From Kwoniella bestiolae CBS 10118 (lineage: Eukaryota > Basidiomycota > Tremellomycetes > Tremellales > Cryptococcaceae), in NCBI RefSeq assembly GCF_000512585.2, contig NC_089246.1, positions 1,550,001 through 1,614,000 on the forward strand: a stretch of 64,000 nucleotides of DNA. Reading direction: 5' to 3'. The notes beneath the pieces were generated by a model. The model saw nothing but the letters and a program-made list of their open reading frames with translations. It was not told the origin of the DNA and made no database searches. Below, in pieces: positions 10,493 through 23,640 of this stretch. The position numbers and the translations under genes were made by a program. Numbering within the stretch: the first letter of the stretch is position 1; every line of letters starts with the position of its first letter.

Positions 10493-13400
10493 ATGTTTAA
10501 CCGATCAAAGTCAAAGTCATGTTCAAAGGACCTACTCGGTGAGACATCAAAAGGACAGGGCCGAGGCTCACGCTCACGCTCACGCTCAGTCTTTGATGGT
10601 GATCGCATCATCAACACCTACACAGCTTCGCCTTTCATCACGAGACATGAAAACGACAATGCCATGAGCATATCGAGGTTGATCTCCTCCTTGGATGCTC
10701 ATCGTGCCCCCCAATCTTACCATAGGACATCCTCCTCGAGCGAACCACACCTACAAACAAAAGATGGGGGAAATAAGGTTCGAAACAAGTATGAACAAGA
10801 CCACGACCAATCTGTACCTTCATCACCATCAAATCACAACAACGCACGATCACCCATCGGTCATGCGCAGTACGAGTATTTGATCTACACCAAATACAGA
10901 GATAATCCTTTGAGCCCCTTGGTCTACAGTTACGACAAGCAAGCATCCTTGCGATCATCCTCTCTTACCGCAAGGGAAGTTGGTCAAAGTCACTTTGTCA
11001 ATGGTGACTACTATCGCTCGGAGCTGAATTGTCCGATAGCCTCAGGCTCAGATCTGGAGTGTACTAGTGCCAAGTTCAGTGGAGAAGAAACACGGGAAAA
11101 ACCAATTTCTCCTTGTCCTTGTCCTTGCAATCAATCAAACACAACATCACCATCACCATCATCCTTTCGAGCAAGAGCTCCTTCGTGCTATTCGCCTTTG
11201 TTTTGCCGAATTCCAGATCCAAAGCGAGATACAGATACGGACGGAATGACAAACCAACAGCTCGGGGTGGACGTGCGTAGTACTGAGGAGAATGGGAATG
11301 GAAATACAGAAAATACAGAACACCTTCACGAATAACAATACCATCAGACACCAACACGACTTTCAAGAACTTCTCTTCGCCAATTGCCCTGTTTCTCAGA
11401 TCTGGGACAAGGAGGATCAGATAACCCCTCTGAACAATTGTGGGATGGGGAGGACAACGCATTGGTCCCGCCACGAATAGGAACAGCTGGATTCAAAGTG
11501 AAAAAAGAGAAACGAATAGAAAGAGGAAGAAAACGTTCAAAGGAACCCTCGAATTCCAATTCCACACTCCACTCAACGACAACATCAGTCAATATAAATA
11601 TAAATCCAGACATACCACCTACCTCGCGACATCATCACTCAATAAGCCGACAGCTAGCGGATGACCGTCATACTAAGATGGATCCTCATCAGCATAACGA
11701 AAATACCGATAGACCGATGGAAAACGAATTTCACTCGGTACCGCCACCACCTCCCCCTAGACCACCATCAGAGTTTCACCCAATACCTTTATATACTCGA
11801 ACTCCTGTAGAATTTCATGGTACAAACCCTAACCCTCATGCCAACAATGCGGCTGGACCATCTGCATACCCCCATCATCTAGCTTCCAGCTACCTATCTC
11901 ATCCTCATCCTCATCTTCAACACCATCAACTTCCTATGGTATACACCGCCAATCCACCTCAACACCCTTCAATATCACCTACCAACACCTATCACCATAT
12001 CTACCATCATACTCCGCCTGACAATAAACGCAGGAGAGGGAGATTGGCAACAGCTTGCGTCAACTGTAATCGTCGTAAACAGCGGGTAAGCCTCATCAAT
12101 CTCCATAGGTTGATGCTGTACGACATGTGAGCTGACGTGTTATCCTGCAACAGTGCGACGGTGAAGTTCCGTGTGGTCTGTGCGTCAAGAGGAATGTTCC
12201 GTGCTCTTACCCTACAGAGATGAACACCTCCTACAACGCAGATGCGGAGCGAGCAAGGCAGGCTGGTGCGATGGCTTCCTCCTCGGCGTCACCCACCAGA
12301 CAGCCCTCCAAGAAAGCTAGGATCAGTGTTGGAGGAGTAGATGTGGCGAGGTTGAGTGATGCCTCTCACAACGGTAAGGGAAAAGCGAAAGAAAGGAACG
12401 GTGAGGATATAGTCATCGCCGAAAGAGTGGGAAGAGGATCATCGCTCCCCTCTCAGATTATAGGTCATCGTCAACAACCTGAAGGAGGTGGGTGGAATTG
12501 CTCATCCCAGCCTTGACCACTAGCCTGACGTGTCTCACAGCTCCTTCAAACCCCATTCGAGTACCGACCTCAGCACAATCATCGAACTTACCACTTCCTA
12601 TCGCCTCTCACCCCATCTCCTCGGAGCGAAGTAACCCTATACTCCCTCGTGTAGACCAAGCTCAAGCATCAAATCAGCAAGATCCCGAATCATCTTTGGG
12701 CAGGTTTTGGAGATCTTACACCGATCTCAGACCAAGTATCAGTCCTCTCCCTTCGTCTACTGGAATTGGAGCAGGTACCAGAGGTGGGGGAGGTAGTAAC
12801 GAGAAAGATGAAACTTGCTCATCGTCTGCTTCGGAGAAACTGATGGAGGAGAACGAAGCGTATGGAGTGGGCAGTTTGAGAACTCATACAGGTCCCTGGG
12901 ATGAAGGTAAAGGCGAGAGTTAGTATGATATGCTATCACCAAAATCGTATAATAGTCAGATGACATACGTTGATGTATCGTTGTATATCGCAGAGACCTT
13001 CTTCGGTACCAGCCATTTTGGTCCTCAACTCGCTGCCAAGGTCATAAGGGTGGGTGTCGCTGCCCATTCATGTGATGTGCTACGATCTGCTGATCCTCGC
13101 TGTGCCACAGGGTATGCCTACAGTCCCACTGGCAGACGTACGGCATGCACCTTATCGCGGCGCATCAAGATTAGACGGGGTGAAACCTTATACCCTGGAA
13201 TCGCAGACGAGGGAGCTGGTGATTTACTTGCCAGAGAGGGAGGAATGCGACCAGTATGTAAGGAGGTTCTTCGATCGATATAATAGGTGAGGCAAGATTC
13301 ACGATTTGTCAGAACATACGAGATATCCCGGAGATACATTAGCTGAAGAAGGTCACTGGTTGTTCCCAGCCACAATGACATACTCTACCAACCTGACTTC

Positions 13401-15806
13401 ATGGTGGCGTACCACCGGTTCTGGAACGACTACAATATCAAGCAATCCTCACAGGTGGACTTAAGATACCTTGGTTTGCTCCTCATCGTCTTAGCTTTGG
13501 GTGTACTGTTAGACCATGATCCCTCTGAGAAGGTGAAAAGGCAGACCCAATTAGGTGATCTGAAGTTGAGCGAGGAGCAAAAGGTGATCATCGAAGGGAT
13601 GATGGGGCAATTGGAAAGACAGACGATGAGTCTGAAAGATAGGGAGGAGAAATCGTCGAAGTGGTCTTGGGCAGCTAAGAGAGCGTTATTGGAGAGTTCG
13701 AGTTTCTTTGGTGAATCGATGGATACCGTTCGAGCGGGATTGCTGGTGAGCTGTAGCTCTACTGGTGAAATCACTGAACTCAGGACAACAAGCTTACGTT
13801 TCTACACGGTGCAGATCGCTCTTTACCTTAATGTATGTCGAAGAGTACCCGAAGCGTGGACTGCGATAGGTACTGCCATCCGAGCTGCACAAGCTCAAGG
13901 GTGAGTCAGCTGCCTTTAGATACTACAGGTGAACGAGTCAGCTAATGTGAGAGTAGGCTACACGTCGATGGGTCGTCTTGGAAAGGGATGAGTACAAAGG
14001 AAGCCGAACTCAGAAGGAGGTTGTGGGCTCGTGGGTGGGATATTATACAGCTAGAAAGTCTGGAGAATAGCTGACTCGTTGTCACTGACTGGTAGAGCTG
14101 TATGCGGTTGATCGGTAAGTCTCAATCCAGCCTATTCCTGTGACAAACAGCTTATCCTATACATGCTTCTAGCTCCATCGCTCTCTTCCTCGGTCGACCG
14201 GTCTGCATCCAAGATGGCGAATTCACCACCCGCGAACCAGCCAACATGCACGACGACGAGTTGGAAATGCCCGCGACCTTCCCTCGAGGATTGAACATCC
14301 CTACCAAAAGCACCTTCCTGATTCTCCACTACCGCCTCAACAAGATCATCGGTAAAGTCCAATTAACATGTTTCAACCTCAACCCTCGAAGATACGCCGA
14401 CATTCAAGAATGCGAGGAGATGTTCCAAAGTTTCAAAAATTCTTTACCGCCTCATTTCAGATTAGATAGACATGGAACGGATTTCAGCCTGGACGATCAA
14501 CGAGGGTACAGCTGGTTACCGATTCAGAGACAAACTTTGAACGCCAAGTTCCATTTGGCGAGGATCTCTCTACATCGGCCGTATCTCCTTAGATCATTGG
14601 GTAAAGGGAAAGGGAAGAAGTTGAATCCTTATATACGGAGTAGGGATGCTTTGTTGAATTCTGCTACGGCGGATTTGCGATTGAGGTTCACGTTTAATGA
14701 GCTGGATCCGTTGGATAGGTTCAAGTGGATGACTGTGAGTGGTTGCTTCCGATCTCAGAAACGATAGTTTTGGATGTCTACCTCCTGATCCTGCTGATTG
14801 GGTCCTGGAGGTATGGATGTTTCCTGCTCCAATAGCAATGTGCTGATAGATATGTTGCCAGGTCGCCTCAGGTTTCAACTCCGCCACTATCCTCGGTATC
14901 CTCTGTCATCTAGGGTACAAAGACGTCCAATTCCCCAAGGGATCTCTACGATCAATGATACAGGCGTACATCGCCCTAGAGGAAAAGACGATAAGAAGGG
15001 ACGAAGCGCTCGAGACCGAATTGATGGTCTTGAAGATGATGGAAGCCAGGGCTCTGGCGAGGGAAGAGATGGAAAGTAGAAGTGGTAGGACTACTCCTGG
15101 GTCGTATGGTTCTGGCGGCGGTGCAACAGATCCGAAATTATTGGTTCAGATTCAGATGAACCAGGGTCGGTTTGGACCTTCTCAACAAGATCACTCGCGG
15201 GCTACTTCCTTGGGAACTGGCGAGTACCCAACCGTCGGCGAAGGCATGGGCATGGGCATGGACGTCAATGTTTCTCATGATATTTGGCAGACTTCCTCTG
15301 GCTCTGGGGGTCTTGCACATGGCAACCATGAAGAAGTAAACCCAAATTCATCGATGAAGCTTTCAGATCGTCTTGAACATGACAACGAGCCATCGAGCCA
15401 ACAACCATTCGAACGAGATGTAAATGTGAATTACGATACGACGAATATCCCCTTACCCACTCCAATCCCTCACTCATTATCTACCCCTTCATTATCTACT
15501 GCACTGGGCTTACCAAATTACAATGTATACAATCCCAATCCCAATACCAACTCCGACCAAAATCAAAACGAATGGTATCTCCCCTCAGATTGGGATCCCA
15601 CAACATCGGGATTACCAGATTCGTCTGATCCGTCAGCATGGCAGGCTCTGTTGGGGATGGACTGGATGAATAATCTGGATTTGGATATGGGGTTTGATAT
15701 GAGGGAGGTGGGTATGGTCGGAGATGAGCATGCCGAGAATGGGGTGGTGGGTATCACTGAGGATGGGGATGCGGGTGGGGGTCATAATGGTTGGAGGGAG
15801 AATTAG
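10493..15806 (+). CDS. Zn(2)-C6 fungal-type transcription factor with fungal_trans domain
   Basis: Exons proposed: 10493..11272, 11348..12085, 12154..12487, 12541..12906, 12994..13049, 13111..13286, 13370..13745, 13815..13900, 13957..14030, 14096..14114, 14173..14734 and 14862..15806, about 1503 residues. A shorter start at 11678 (MDPHQHNEN) would give about 1133. The DNA-binding cluster is complete: C-x2-C-x6-C-x5-C-x2-C-x6-C, read as CVNCNRRKQRC and then CGLCVKRNVPC, with an intron between the third Cys and the Arg before it. Preceding basic KRRRGR is a likely nuclear signal. The middle region carries the fungal_trans fold: FMVAYHRFWNDYN, DTVRAGLL, EAWTAIGTAIRAAQAQGLH, ELRRRLW, LYAVDRSIALFLGRP. 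Long Ser, His, Pro and Asn-rich stretches flank both domains. It is a nuclear regulator of unknown targets. The first exon depends on an intron that removes an in-frame TAA at 11333-11335. Confidence 0.85.
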
Positions 15807-16230
15807 GTTGGGAGAACATGATGGAGTATACTTTCAGGATGACGGATTACATACGTCTGTGCAGGTGCAGAAGCGGAATCTTTGGAGTATACAGTATGCT
15901 GTAGAGTACTGCTGTGTTACTTGGGACAAATTTTTCGCCTCATGGTTATACTAAATCTATACTTGTGATATCACATTCCGCATGCTCGACATCACATTGA
16001 AGGATACATCCCATACTCGTATATATATATATCCTTAACATATCGTCACATATATTATTATACTGTTACCTGACATGTGCGTGTTCATGCTTCGATGGAA
16101 TCCTTCGATCAAAAGCAAGACAAGGACAAGAGTAATCACGCTGATCTTGCCAGCCAATCGCATCCGATAAGCAGGCACGTTGACATGACGATGATCCTCA
16201 GCAAAACATGCATTCAGACTAAGACTAAGA
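15807..16230. other. Intergenic between convergent genes, with AT dinucleotide run
   Basis: Shared 3' flank of the Zn2Cys6 factor and EFR3. A short ATATATATAT run lies around 16020-16032. Nothing else is seen. Confidence 0.5.
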
Positions 16231-19200
16231 CTAAGCAACGACTTTACCAAGTTCAAACCCTGTACCCACCCCAGATCCCTTAACATCCCCATTCACCCCC
16301 TGACCACTCCCATCTGTCTTCTCAATTTTCTCCTGAGCACTATCGCTCACGGCCCCATCACTATCTCCATTGACCACCTCCTTCCCCAACGCCGACCCTC
16401 CCGAAACAGTCCTAATCCTATGAGCATGCAGTCCATTGGCAGAACCACTACTAGCCCTCTTCTTATCTTTGAAGATATCTTTCAAAACTTCCTTGACATC
16501 TTGGTTGTTCGCTGATCTTGATAATCCCTTTGAAGAGAGGGATTTCTGGATGGCAGTGGAGAGGTGGTGTTGGTCTTCTTGAGTTAGGTATGAGGAGGAT
16601 ATGATGGATGGTGGGGAGGAGTTGGGTAGATCGTCTGTTTTGCCTCCTATTTGATTATGCATTATTAACTTGGTTCCTCGCAAGAAGAATGACGGACGGG
16701 TTGTATTGTACATCGGCCAGCTAGTGGTGGGAAGCGTGCATAAGGCAGACTCACCCAGAGCCTCCCTTAAATCACCCACGTCAATCGTCCTACTTCCCGG
16801 TCTGCCTCCACTGGCATTACCGAAAGACTGGTACGATCCGTTGTTCATGCTCATCAAGACATTGGCGATCTCATTATGTATCTCTTGGTCTTCAGGTTTG
16901 ATATGCGCTGAGGAGAATCGCTCGATGGCTGGTAACGAACATGTTACGAGTCAGCACCAAGATTCAAAAAAAATGAGAATTAATCCTTGACAGCAATATT
17001 CGTCGCTGTGGTACCGGTGATACCCTTCCCTAAAACTTCAAAGTATAAAACCACTCACAATCCTTCACAGCACTCTCAACGCTCCACCCGACCTCCCATC
17101 TCCTCCTCAACCCCGCACTATCTCTGCCCGTAGCACCCAGCACATTGCTCGAACCAGCCAAACTACTCAGCAGGACCTCAGGATCAAGTAATGGTTTCGA
17201 AGCAGAGGAAGATTCCCCTTCGATCGTATTGGGAACGAACGATATGGCTGTTTCTGGTAATTCGAGGGAAGATGAGGGTGTGTAAGGTGGTAAAGGCGGT
17301 ATGACGTATGGTTCGGGGAGTGATGCGAGGGCCTATACCGACGATTAGCACTTTGCCTTGGACTATGGTGTCACTGAGGGTTTATAGTTCGATTGTCAAG
17401 CAAGATGTGACGGAGATGTAGTGAGGGGATAGTATGAAGAACAGCAGCCAGAAGACAGGTGGTCAACTCACCCTCTGCGCGATATCCTCAACCTCCCTTA
17501 TCCCCCATCTACCACCCACATCCCTCCAAACCAAACAGACCAACTCCCTTATCCCCCTCTTCCTCTCCGTCACCCAACTCCCATTCCTCCCATCATTGGG
17601 TCTCCTCGTCAACTCGTTTCCCGCATCTTTATCCAAAGCCAATAACATCGGCACACTGGTCAAGAGAGCAGGTAAAGGTTGAATATCCAATATCTCACTC
17701 AAAACACTAAGCGCAGAGGAGAAGTCCAGTGGTGTAGCGACATTGTCGAACGAATTTAGATTTACGTAGCTTTGAAGTCTGTTTAGAGGTAATGATGGTC
17801 TACGTATCGATCTTGTCTTCTTGCCGTTCGGGGTGACATTACCACTTCCATTGCCCGAGGTGGTCTGAGGGGTAGGAGAGATGAGGTTGAACGATACGCC
17901 CTTTTCTTTTCCTGAGACGGAACCGTTCCTATCTCTCTCACCGGCCAAGTTATCCTTCTCGTTTTTCTGTCCATGTTCGGTCGATGAGGGTGGTTGTTCG
18001 TTCGGTACAGTAGGAGCAGCACCCACATCAGGACTAGGTAATGTAGATTGTTCGTCCACCACTCCCGCACCTAGGCAGTTCGACATGAGAAGCGTATAAA
18101 TACTTGCGTTCAGGGCATTACAGAATCTGTAAATCGAAGAGTCCGAACCAGGTTTGTTGGGGGTCGAGATCGAACCTCGTGGTAATTCCGTTTCAAGGAA
18201 CAGTAGCAACGCTCTAGCATAGGTGATCCGAACAGCATAGTCTGCCTCGCAGAGTAACGGTAAAGTCTCTTGCCAAACTTCCGGTGAGATCGGGTTCCTC
18301 CTAGAAGATTTACTGTGTATTCTCTGCGGTGTCTCCGATATGCTCGGTGTAGGTGGTACAGTAGATTTTGATTTGCCTTTATCAACTATCGAGGCGTTAT
18401 CGTTGGTCGCGGTACTGGTCGATCCATTTAACTTGATATCACCTTGATCTGCAGTGACCATCACTCCGATTATACAGTTGATCAACACCCTGATGATCTC
18501 AGGGCGGTTCTTATCGGTTGAATGTATCTCTGCGATCCTAATGCAAATTTCCTCGACAATGTCATTGATCTGATCGGCGTAGTATATGTGAGTTCCCAAT
18601 GCAGAAACACATGATACCAGCGAAGGCAAGAGCGAGTCTCTCTCGTCGAACTTGATCCGCCTTATGATGAGGGTGATCAGATTCCCCAGTAGGTCCGATA
18701 CGCCCAATCCCACAAGGGAGGTCGTAGAGTTGAGAATGGTGATGACCATAGAAAGTATCGTGGTATCCTTCGCAGTTGCCTCCTTGAGATTATTCTGGTC
18801 AATGAGAACTTCTACAAGTCGGGTAGGAACAACAAATCTGAATTGAAGAATGATCCACGCAGTCAACTTCTCAGCTAACCAACAACACCTTTCCAAGTCT
18901 TTCCAGCCGTTCTCCCCACCCTTATCTAGGAACCCAATGATTTGATCGATAATTATCGTAGCCTGTGATATCTTGGATTGTTGGATTAACGAGTTGAAAG
19001 ACCTAAGTGCCGTCTTTAGAACGTCCGTCCTGCTTGGCCCCTTTTCTCCAGGTATATGAGCGTGAAGAGACGGAGCTCGTCTGGCGTTGAGGGGTCGTTT
19101 CGCTGAGAATTCACTGAAGAATGGTGATTGGTCAGAGGACGAGTAATCCAATCCTATCTTATCGCTCTGTACCTTCAATTCCTCTATACTGGCTGTATGC

Positions 19201-19892
19201 TCGAAGAGGTTGGTGAGGAGGGGAGGTAGAAGGATGGAGATTTGTTTGGGGAATTCAGTGTTTGACGAGTAAAGCGAATCGGAAAGTATCGATCCATTCA
19301 ATCCTGCTAGACCAATCAACCTCGTCCTATTCTCCTGCTCCTTATCTCCATCAGGTTTCTCCTTCAACTCCACGAAGGTAGCCATCCCTGCGAATTTCCT
19401 CAAAATGTTCAAATAGGTTTTCGTGACGTTCCCATCAATCCCTATCAAACTTCCATCCGTGAACGTCGTAAACGCTATGAACGCTGCAGAAGCTCTTCCA
19501 ATAACTTCCAAATCAGGTTCATCCCTCTGATATACCTTTACATCCAGCGCAGCATTAATTGATCTAAGCGCTGATCTCCCAAATAACGATATATCCCTCT
19601 TACATTCCGTCAAGAGTGCTCGGAGTATCGCAAGGGAGATCAACAAGCTCGCTCTGTATTTTGGGTATCCGCCTGTAGACCTGGTTGATTCTTTGTTTAT
19701 GCGCTTTTCTAGTTCTTCGCCTATCTTGGCTAATTTGGAGGGCTTGTTGGTAGCGAAGTAGGTGAGTTTGGATAGGTCCTGGGATAGGGGTCTGTACTCC
19801 GGTCCGGAGGTTAGGAGGGCCTTGGAGGGTGGATAGCATGCGTTGAGGTGGGCCACCTCGGGTTGGAGGTTGGTGCATGGTAGACAGCCCAT
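16231..19892 (-). CDS. EFR3: EFR3-type plasma membrane scaffold for PI 4-kinase
   Basis: Four exons: 17472..19892, 17059..17332, 16755..16928 and 16231..16646, giving 1094 residues. The N terminus MGCLPCTNLQPEVAHLNACYPP-like opening (Gly2, Cys3 and Cys6) fits lipid attachment by palmitoylation, known for this family. The following KLTYFATNKPSKLAKIGEELEKR segment and the helical-repeat body are typical of Efr3, which anchors the Stt4 phosphatidylinositol 4-kinase complex at the plasma membrane. Ser-rich, low-complexity inserts lie around residues 500-690. The C-terminal exons are disordered and Gly/Ser-rich. An 807-codon first exon is unusual for this intron-rich window. Identity rests on the N-terminal signature and overall architecture; the divergent body could not be aligned by eye. 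Confidence 0.75.
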
Positions 19893-20679
19893 GTTGGAGT
19901 GTATAGAGAGGGATAGGTGGGTGGGAAGGAGATAGATCGATTATAACGATGTATGTCTATTTGATAGTCTGGGTCGGGTTGGATTGGTCGGTGACGGAAG
20001 AGTCCGGGATAGCTTGGCGCGAAGGCAATGTTTATAGTTGATGTTTCTTGTATATCTTATTAGGGTTGGTAAAGAGTGTCGATGTAGTGTTGAGCTAGGT
20101 AGACGCGAATGATATGAACATTAGATGATATGGGGGATGAAGAATGAGGATGGTCTGAAATGAAATCATGAGATAGATAATGGCAGAGGACAGAATGAAT
20201 GAATGGTTGGTGACGTGAGAAGAGGGATTCATATACGAGTAAAGTACGCACTCGGTCATGTTCAAAGTACGCAGACCGATTTACCGGACATACCAGCATA
20301 ACACGTCAAAGCACACGTCAAAGCTCAATCATGATTACAGTATCCTTACATGACGTAGAGAGATGCCCAGACTTGCGGCGTCATGAGAACAGAACAGTAC
20401 TTAGGGCTCAATGATCATACGCTATGTCTGGCTGATACATGCTAAACAGAACGCTGGAAGAAAATTCTAACATCAGAGCATCGATACTTGGTATGAACTG
20501 TATGAACAAGAAAGGATTAAAGGAGGAATCATGATCATGATTTGGTTTGTTCTGTTTGTTTTATTATGTGATGAAGATGAAATGAAGTCAGAAGAAGAAG
20601 AAAATATAAAAGAGAAACCTAGATAGAAAACCTATTTTATATCTTATGATTTATCCGTTCCACTATCATCTTATCCCAT
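19893..20679. other. Intergenic, EFR3 promoter and NAP1 3' flank
   Basis: Both neighbours are on the minus strand. No supported gene is present. Confidence 0.5.
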
Positions 20680-22785
20680 CTACTGTTGCTTACAATCTGG
20701 GTTGGCAGCAGCGGCATCGCCACCAGCACCTTGGTCATCCTACTAGTCGAAGGCCCATACGTCAGTTCATAGGTTCGCTCACGTTCGCGTTTCCGTTTCG
20801 GCTCCCATCCTCCCTCGGTCCCACCCCTGATATGACCCGCCTCGTCCCGGTCTCCTCTCTTCGCCTCTGACTCTTCTTCCCTTTTGCCCTTCTCCTCCTC
20901 CTTTTCTCCTGCCCCTGACCTCCATCACTTCCCACATGAAGGTAACCAAGCCAATATAAAACCTCACTCACCTCATCATCGTCATCATCATCATCGAAGT
21001 CCTCATCCTCATAATCCTCATCCATGTCATCCTCAAAGTCGCCCTCGTATCTCAAGGCTTTACCAGTAAAGTAATCGACAGCACGGGGGATGATCTTCTC
21101 CTTGAAGTCCTCACCAATTTGATAATCAGTTTCAAGTCTTGCGTCAAGCTCCTCAAGCTCATCTTCGTCGACATCGGATGACTCGAGGGTCTCGGGAGTA
21201 GGGGGTTGAGGGGGTTTGAAGAAGTTGAAGAATGAGTCGGTGGGGACGACCTTCTTGATCACTCGGGTTCGGCCGGTAGCTATGAAGGAAACCAAACATA
21301 TCAGCCACGATCCTGTGTGAAGGAAGGATTGAATGAGTGTGAGTATACTCACACTTGTTTCGTTGTTTCTTGATCTCAACCTTCTTGGTCAGATCTTTCT
21401 CCTCCTTCCATTTGATCTCGTGTCCGATGGCTTTGTCATATACGAAGTCACCACCGTAACCGACTTGCTCCTGTGATCAATGAATGTCAGCTACTATGTT
21501 CGTCAATAAGTAGGATTTAGCTCACTTGGTAGTAGTAAGTCTTGGTCAATTCGGTGTCCTCGAAGAAGTCGTTGGCAGCAAAGATGAAGTGGAGTTTGAA
21601 GCCTGGTTGACCAGATTCAAGGTAGGAGAGTTTGATGTCGGTGAGGGATTTGAGGGCCTGAACATGTGTTCTGATCAGCACGACATATTTTTCCGCGATA
21701 TATTCGAGTGTGCAAATTTGGATGTTAGGACGGACCACTCACAGCTTCATCGGAATCAGTGATAGTTTCCGAAATAGGAACGTGGTTCTTCAAAGCCGTC
21801 AACCAGAATTCAGGAATACCCTTAACATCGCCAGCATCCTTCTCATCCTTGATTTCCTCGACTTTAGCTTCCTCCTCTTCATCGTCCTCGTCGTCTGAAT
21901 CAGAGGCTTTACCAGCTTCTACCTCAGTTTCGGTAGGTTCGGCTTTACCGCTGACGATGGCTTCTCGTCGTTCGTAGAGGGGAGCGAATTTGCCGAGGAA
22001 CTGTTAATTCAGAACATCCGTCAGCTAGAAATCTCACAAAGAGCTGAGAAGTTCTTTGTGGTGTAGAGAATTGCAGACCCCACCTTCTTCTCTAATTCGA
22101 GAATGGCCATTTGGAATTCAGATTCAATCTTGGCATGTTCAACTTGAACACCCTTGAGACCGTCGATCCTTCTTCGAACGGCGGGAGGAAGGGATTCGAT
22201 GTATCCTGATGAGGCACCAATCAAATCACCAAGTTTGGATTGAGCGAGAGCGAGGAGAGCAGGGTTCTATGATGGTCATAAGATAGTCAGTGATATTTTC
22301 TGGTTCGGTGTAAATTTCGTGAAGGCATGTTATAGACTGGGTATGTCAATCCAGCTGACGAGATATCGTATAATATAAGATATTTCTCTTTCCCCACATC
22401 CATCCATACCTAGACATCGATCTTCGCCACCCCGCTCCACATCTCATCTCATTATCCATCAAATACAAAAGCGACTTCACAGAACCCCCCTCCAACATCG
22501 CACGTTCCCTTTCCTTCCAATCCCTAAATTTTCCTTTTTCCTTTTTCCCATAAGAATGATAGAACAACTCACCTGGGCTAATAGACTAGCAGGATTGGCA
22601 CCCCCAACATCCTCAGCATCATCATCGTCCGACTCTTCACCTTCAGCAAGGGTCTCGACGGTAGGTTGACCGAGGTTGGCAGGTCTGTTTTGTAACACAC
22701 CAGTATCGAGGGGTGTGTTTTGAGGAGTGGGGGCTACGTCGAGGGAAGGGTCGGTTCGACCTTGGATGTCTTGTGATTGGGACAT
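20680..22785 (-). CDS. NAP1: Nucleosome assembly protein 1, histone chaperone
   Basis: Seven exons: 22573..22785, 22084..22266, 21743..22000, 21526..21657, 21353..21470, 20972..21279 and 20680..20739, giving 423 residues. Landmarks in order: YIESLPPAVRRRIDGLKGVQ (dimerisation helix), FLGKFAPLYERR, IPEFWLTALKNH, FKLHFIFAANDFFEDTELTKTYYYQ, GHEIKWKEEKDLTKK, VVPTDSFFNFFKPP, then a long Asp/Glu tail. It binds H2A-H2B and moves histones between cytoplasm and nucleus. The last exon encodes 19 residues ending CKQQ, a farnesylation CaaX box shared with animal NAP1L1. The preceding intron (20740..20971) is about 230 bases, much longer than its neighbours, and stays open in frame when retained. Chaperone identity is certain. 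Confidence 0.96.
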
Positions 22786-23640
22786 GGTTGTGGTACGAGT
22801 ATGGATTAGATTCAGAGTAGAGAATAGAGTGGAGATGAAAGGATGAGGAAAGAGGTAGAAGAAGTTTTGTAATTTGAAGTGGAATGATGATATGATTGCA
22901 AGGTGGCAAGTGTGCTACTACGCGCTTGATCCCTGTCCACGCAAATCTTACCTCTGTTAGTCGAAAGTGGCAGATCTCATTACTAGTAGAGCACTCATAC
23001 TGACGCGACTACACACCACCTGACCATGACTTGTACCGTGGCACTCTTCCAGAGAAACGCCGATGTGGCATCAGTACTCTCACAGATACGAGGCACCGAT
23101 AACAAAGATCAGATCGACATTGGCCTTTGATGGATTACTAGTTGGCATGAGGCAGTTCGTGTCGTACCTTGTCGTACCTTCATGATCGGCAAATCAATCA
23201 ATAGAAGAATTGTTTAAGACGAAGCTCGCATGGGCTATATATATACGATAGGCACTAGCACATCTTGCCCCTCTACCTGTCTGTTCTCATCCTCATTCTT
23301 ACGAACACGATGCACCGATGAGAAAGATTGACAGTCCCTCTGATGCATTTGAACTTGAGGCAAGTGCGTGTCTGATGGAAGGACGATCATGATCGGCAAT
23401 TGATCTTATACTCTGATCGATCAATCAAAGCATGAGGTTACCTCTTTCTTCTTATCTACGACTGTATCATGTTTCCTATTGTGATGCAGATACATAATGA
23501 ACCGTGATCTGATGATATTGACTTATTTTCTTCCCATTTCTTCGCCCGGTCAGTTCAACCAAGTACAATTCTCTACCATTCTGCTAACTCATTCGATCAC
23601 CTGCACAAGTCACCGCCGGCTGAAACTCAAAAACACAATC
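22786..23640. promoter_or_regulatory. Divergent promoter region of NAP1 and the coiled-coil gene
   Basis: About 850 bases between two divergent starts. An upstream in-frame ATG at 23497 precedes the chosen start of the next gene but adds 48 residues without protein-like pattern. No other gene is seen. Confidence 0.45.

Noticed and set aside
17881..18099. Plus-strand frames opposite EFR3
   Set aside because: They are shadows of the 807-codon minus-strand exon, whose composition is clearly coding.
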